In this document: positions 5,628 through 8,458 of the stretch, piece after piece
How the letters are laid out: each line of letters begins with the position of its first letter
How positions within the stretch are numbered: the first letter of the stretch is position 1
Assembly (NCBI GenBank): GCA_031258035.1
Contig: JAIRNL010000038.1
Location: forward strand, 1-8,458
DNA length: 8,458 nucleotides
Source of the DNA: Azoarcus sp.
Lineage (GTDB): Bacteria > Pseudomonadota > Gammaproteobacteria > Burkholderiales > Rhodocyclaceae
Direction of reading: 5' to 3'
The notes under the pieces: model-generated
The model's input: the letters and a program-made list of their open reading frames with translations, nothing else
The model's database searches: none
Told to the model about the DNA's origin: nothing
Made by a program: the position numbers and the translations under genes

Positions 5628-8353
5628 CGCAAGCCAAACGGGTCTTCATCAATTACAACAGCCGCGATGCCGGGCAAGCCAAATACCTTGCCGACATCCT
5701 GATGCGCCGCGGGATAACGGTTTACCTGGACACGCAAGAGACGACCCCCGGAAAATCCGTCCCTCTTTTCGAACTGACCAAAGGCATCCTCGCTTCCGAT
5801 GTTTTCATCGTCTGCGCCGGCCCTGAGGGCATCAGCCCGACATGGCAACATCGGGAACAAGAAATTGCCGCATCCCTGCCCGTCAAGGGTAAGGATCTGC
5901 AAACTATCCTCGTCGCCTTGCCCGCCGCGAAGTACGACGAGCTTGACCCGGCGATACTGGCCTTGCAGACGCGCACGGCTGTCCATTTCAAACAAGGCAT
6001 CGGGAACGAGCCGGAAAAGCTGCGCGGGCTCATCAGGGCGATCACGGGCCAGGAACCGGAACACCTGGAGAAAAGCCCTCCGCCTGAAGGCACGGTCAAC
6101 CCCTATCGCGGCCTGAAACCTTTCGACGTGGAAGACGAACAATGGTTTTTCGGGCGCAAGCGCCTGACGGACGATCTCATCGCGCGGCTCGACACCGCGA
6201 TCGAGAAGCGCGAAAGGCGCCTGCTCATCCTCGTGGGCGCTTCGGGCAGCGGCAAATCTTCCCTGGCGCGGGCGGGCCTGCTCGCCCGCCTGCAAAGAGG
6301 TGACGCCATCGAGGGGAGCAGGAATTGGAAATACGCGCGCCTGCGGCCCGGCGCGAATCCGCTCCAGGCACTGGCGGACGCGGTTTCCGCGGCGCTGGGG
6401 CTGGGCTTTGAGGGTAGGCGCGCTTTTTGGGCGACTTTATCCGGCGCTGTCCCCGAAAAGGAAGAAAGCCGGAATATCCTCCATTGCGCTGTGCCTGCTG
6501 ACAACCGGCTCGTCCTGCTCGTGGATCAATTCGAGGAGATTTTCACCCTCTGCGCCAACACGGATGCGCGGCGCGTTTTCGTCGAAAACCTGCTGTTCGC
6601 CGCCAATGCCACCGGACAATCTTCCGACGGCCCGACGGTCGTCATCCTGACCCTGCGCAACGATTTCACGCACCGGCTGGGGGAGTTTCCGGGCATTGCC
6701 GATATATTCGACGCTTGCCAGACGTCGGTCTTCCCCATGAACGACGACGAATTGCGCAGCGCCATCCGCCTGCCCGCGCTGGACACCGGCTGCGATTTCG
6801 GCGAGCCCCTGGTCGACAAGATCCTGAAGGACGCCCAAATCCACGGGGGCTGCCTGCCCCTGCTGCAAGTCGCCCTGCAAGTGCTGTGGAACACCTGCCG
6901 GGCGCGAGGCCAGATGGAGCTTACTTTCGAGGCTTACGAACGGATCGGCGGGCTGGCGGGGGCGCTCTCGGGCGAGGCCGATGCAACCTACAAAGGGCTT
7001 GACAACGACGCGCAAAAGATCGCCCGCCATGTCTTCCTGCAACTGGTGGTGCGGCAGCCCGACCCCTGGACGCGGGAAGCGCGCCAAAGCGCCACGCTGT
7101 CGGCACTGTGCCCCGACGGGCAAGACCCGGCGGCGCTCAGGGCGATCCTCCACAGGCTGGCCGATGGCGGCCTGCTGGTCATCGACAGGGAGGCGGGCGC
7201 GGAGGACCCCACGGTCGACCTCATCCACGAAGCGCTCATCGAACATTGGGGCTACTTGCGCGATTGGGTCGAGCAAAGCAAGAAGCACTTCCGGGAATAC
7301 AAAAAAATCCAGCAGGATGCGCAACGCTGGGAAGAGCACGAACGAAATCCCGATTACCTGTATCACGGCCTGCCGCTGGAGATCGCGGAAAGGTGGCGCG
7401 ATGAGAACAAGGAATCCCCTGAGGGGCTGTCGTTGAATGAGCAGGAGAGCGCGTTCCTGGAAGCGGGGCAGGCGCGGCGCGAGACGGCGATTGCGGAAAA
7501 GCAGGCGGCGGAGAAAAGGCGGATGGCACGCTTGCGGCGGCAGGTAGTGGGTTTTGCCGCGCTCGCGCTTGCGGCGCTTTTTGGGGCGGCGGTGTCTTAC
7601 TGGCAATGGCAGGAAAGTGACCGCCAGCGCGCCATTGCGGACGCGCGCCGCCTGGCTTCTGCATCCTTGAACGAACAGGACAGGCGTTTCGATTTGAGCC
7701 TGTTATTGGCGGTGGCGGCCACGCAGGAAGGGACGGCGGGGTCGGTGGTGGAAGGTTACAGTGCGCTCCTTACTGGGCTGCAATCGCACCCGCGGCTTGT
7801 TTCGCATTTGCATGGGCATGCTGACATGGTGAATCAAGCCGCTTTCAGCCCGGATGGCCGCCTTCTCGCTTCGACAAGCGAGGATAAAACCGTCCGCCTC
7901 TGGGACGTCGAGCGTCGCCAGCTTCTGGGAGAACTGCGCGGGCATGAGGGCCCTGTCAGGCATGTGTCTTTCAGCCCAGATGGCCGCCTTCTCGCTTCGG
8001 CAGGCAGCGATGACACCGTCCGCCTCTGGGACGTCGAGCGTCGCCAGCTTTTGGGGGAACTGCGCGGGCATGAGGGCTTTGTCCATCATGTGACTTTCAG
8101 CCCGGAGGGCCGCCTTCTCGCTTCGGCAAGCGAGGATAAAACCATCCGCCTCTGGGACGTCGAGCGTCGCCAGCCTCTGGAAGAACTGCGCGGACATGAG
8201 GGCCCTGTCTGGCATGTGTCTTTCAGCCCGGATGGCCGCCTCCTCGCTTCGGCAAGCTCGGATAAAACCATCCGCCTCTGGGATGTCTCCCCCGCATCCT
8301 GGCTGGCGCGCGCCCGCGCCGTCGCCAACCGCAACATGACCCACCAGGAATAG
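5624..8353 (+). CDS. TIR-nSTAND1-TM-WD40 NLR-like conflict protein
   Basis: A 909-aa STAND sensor with four modules. Residues 5-140 form a TIR domain (VFINYNSRD at 7-15; WQHRE at 74-78, with Glu78 in the position of the NADase catalytic Glu). The nSTAND1 NTPase begins at NPYRGLKPF (159-167), with Walker A GASGSGKSS (205-213), Walker B VLLVDQFEE (297-305) and Arg345 in a sensor-like LTLRNDF. One membrane helix lies at about 640-660 after a basic, coiled-coil-like stretch. Four 42-residue WD40 repeats follow from Gly731. By family knowledge, ligand binding to the repeats would drive NTP-dependent oligomerisation and activate TIR cleavage of NAD+, as in antiphage or self/non-self systems; the trigger is unknown. 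The ATG at 5624 is chosen for its GGGAGA ribosome-binding site and because the TIR domain starts at once. The stop (TAG, 8351) falls in the conserved C-terminal tail and appears to be a nonsense mutation. Confidence 0.92.
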   Translation: MTQAKRVFINYNSRDAGQAKYLADILMRRGITVYLDTQETTPGKSVPLFELTKGILASDVFIVCAGPEGISPTWQHREQEIAASLPVKGKDLQTILVALPAAKYDELDPAILALQTRTAVHFKQGIGNEPEKLRGLIRAITGQEPEHLEKSPPPEGTVNPYRGLKPFDVEDEQWFFGRKRLTDDLIARLDTAIEKRERRLLILVGASGSGKSSLARAGLLARLQRGDAIEGSRNWKYARLRPGANPLQALADAVSAALGLGFEGRRAFWATLSGAVPEKEESRNILHCAVPADNRLVLLVDQFEEIFTLCANTDARRVFVENLLFAANATGQSSDGPTVVILTLRNDFTHRLGEFPGIADIFDACQTSVFPMNDDELRSAIRLPALDTGCDFGEPLVDKILKDAQIHGGCLPLLQVALQVLWNTCRARGQMELTFEAYERIGGLAGALSGEADATYKGLDNDAQKIARHVFLQLVVRQPDPWTREARQSATLSALCPDGQDPAALRAILHRLADGGLLVIDREAGAEDPTVDLIHEALIEHWGYLRDWVEQSKKHFREYKKIQQDAQRWEEHERNPDYLYHGLPLEIAERWRDENKESPEGLSLNEQESAFLEAGQARRETAIAEKQAAEKRRMARLRRQVVGFAALALAALFGAAVSYWQWQESDRQRAIADARRLASASLNEQDRRFDLSLLLAVAATQEGTAGSVVEGYSALLTGLQSHPRLVSHLHGHADMVNQAAFSPDGRLLASTSEDKTVRLWDVERRQLLGELRGHEGPVRHVSFSPDGRLLASAGSDDTVRLWDVERRQLLGELRGHEGFVHHVTFSPEGRLLASASEDKTIRLWDVERRQPLEELRGHEGPVWHVSFSPDGRLLASASSDKTIRLWDVSPASWLARARAVANRNMTHQE
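7814..8289 (+). repeat. Four tandem 126-bp WD40 repeat units
   Basis: Units start at 7814, 7940, 8066 and 8192, each beginning with a Gly-His pair; the last is incomplete and passes into the C-terminal tail. Long codon-identical blocks recur, for example the codons for FSP.GRLLAS and for RLWDVERRQ. Units 2 and 3 differ at 19 of 126 bases by my count, mostly non-synonymous and clustered. Such high DNA identity indicates recent duplication or gene conversion. Variable residues are at repeat positions 3-5, 7-10, 21-23 and 25. Confidence 0.9.
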
Positions 8354-8416
8354 CGCGGATTCATGGGCGAGCGCCCCTACCGGAAGATTTTCGCGGATTT
8401 ACCCGAGGAGCCCTGA
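8351..8416 (+). other. Read-through tail: TAG in place of Trp, then conserved C-terminal tail to TGA
   Basis: After the TAG at 8351-8353 the same frame encodes 20 residues (RGFMGERPYRKIFADLPEEP) and ends at TGA 8414-8416. Joined to the preceding ANRNMTHQE this matches the C-terminal tail I know from WD40-STAND proteins (ANRNLT..EW...LG..PYR...PDLP), with the stop exactly at the Trp. A single G-to-A change (TGG to TAG) explains it. The original protein would have been 930 aa. Sequencing error, recoding or a genuine truncation remain possible. Confidence 0.75.
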
Positions 8417-8440
8417 ACGGGCACGACACAGGAGAAACAC

Positions 8441-8458
8441 ATGGAAGCCAAATCAAAA
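8441..8458 (+). CDS. Start of a downstream gene, cut by the window edge
   Basis: An ATG at 8441 is preceded by GGAGAA (8431-8436) at good spacing. The frame is open for the six codons visible (MEAKSK) before the window ends. It lies 24 bp after the TGA that closes the ancestral TIR-STAND-WD40 frame and on the same strand, with no terminator between, so it is probably co-transcribed. Nothing can be said about its function from six residues. Confidence 0.55.

Noticed and set aside
7814..8289. A CRISPR-like or non-coding tandem array
   Set aside because: The 126-bp units keep reading frame and encode WD40 blades, and there are no spacers between them.
7703..8344. A repetitive minus-strand frame (213 codons) over the WD40 region
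   Set aside because: Its repeats simply mirror the WD40 DNA repeats, and the plus-strand frame gives textbook WD40 blades.

Overview
The window looks like a betaproteobacterial chromosome, probably Rhodocyclales-like. The evidence is high GC with G/C-ending codons, a PrsK/PrsR two-component pair of the PEP-CTERM/exosortase type, and a tRNA-Thr typical of that class. The lineage is inferred from gene content and was not tested by any search.

Left half (1-5017), all on the minus strand. A sigma-54-linked exopolysaccharide regulatory operon reads leftward: prsK (membrane histidine kinase, 708 aa), prsR (response regulator with sigma-54 AAA+ and Fis-type HTH domains, 453 aa, overlapping prsK by 8 bp) and a TviB/WbpA-type UDP-N-acetylhexosamine dehydrogenase (432 aa, GTG start). 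Beyond them is tRNA-Thr(UGU) with its own -10 box and a GC-rich discriminator. Upstream of prsK I see a sigma-54-like -24/-12 element and, about 85 bp upstream of the inferred start of transcription, a 23-bp dyad. Together these suggest autoregulation by PrsR and RpoN.

Divergent intergenic region (5018-5623). It holds the putative prsK promoter, a decayed IS5-family (IS427-like) transposase fragment with in-frame stops, a strongly GC3-biased coding remnant of unknown origin, a REP-like palindrome, and a 26-codon leader ORF whose stop overlaps the next start codon as ATGA.

Right half (5624-8458), plus strand. One large gene encodes a bacterial NLR-like protein: an N-terminal TIR domain with the catalytic-type Glu, an nSTAND1 NTPase, one transmembrane helix, and four nearly identical 42-residue WD40 repeats that differ mainly at presumptive recognition positions. 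This is the architecture of a self/non-self or antiphage sensor whose output would be NAD+ depletion. Its ORF ends at a TAG that stands exactly where the family's C-terminal tail normally has Trp; the frame then continues through the conserved tail to a TGA 20 codons later. A second gene with a good ribosome-binding site starts 24 bp after that TGA and runs off the window; it is probably the operon partner.
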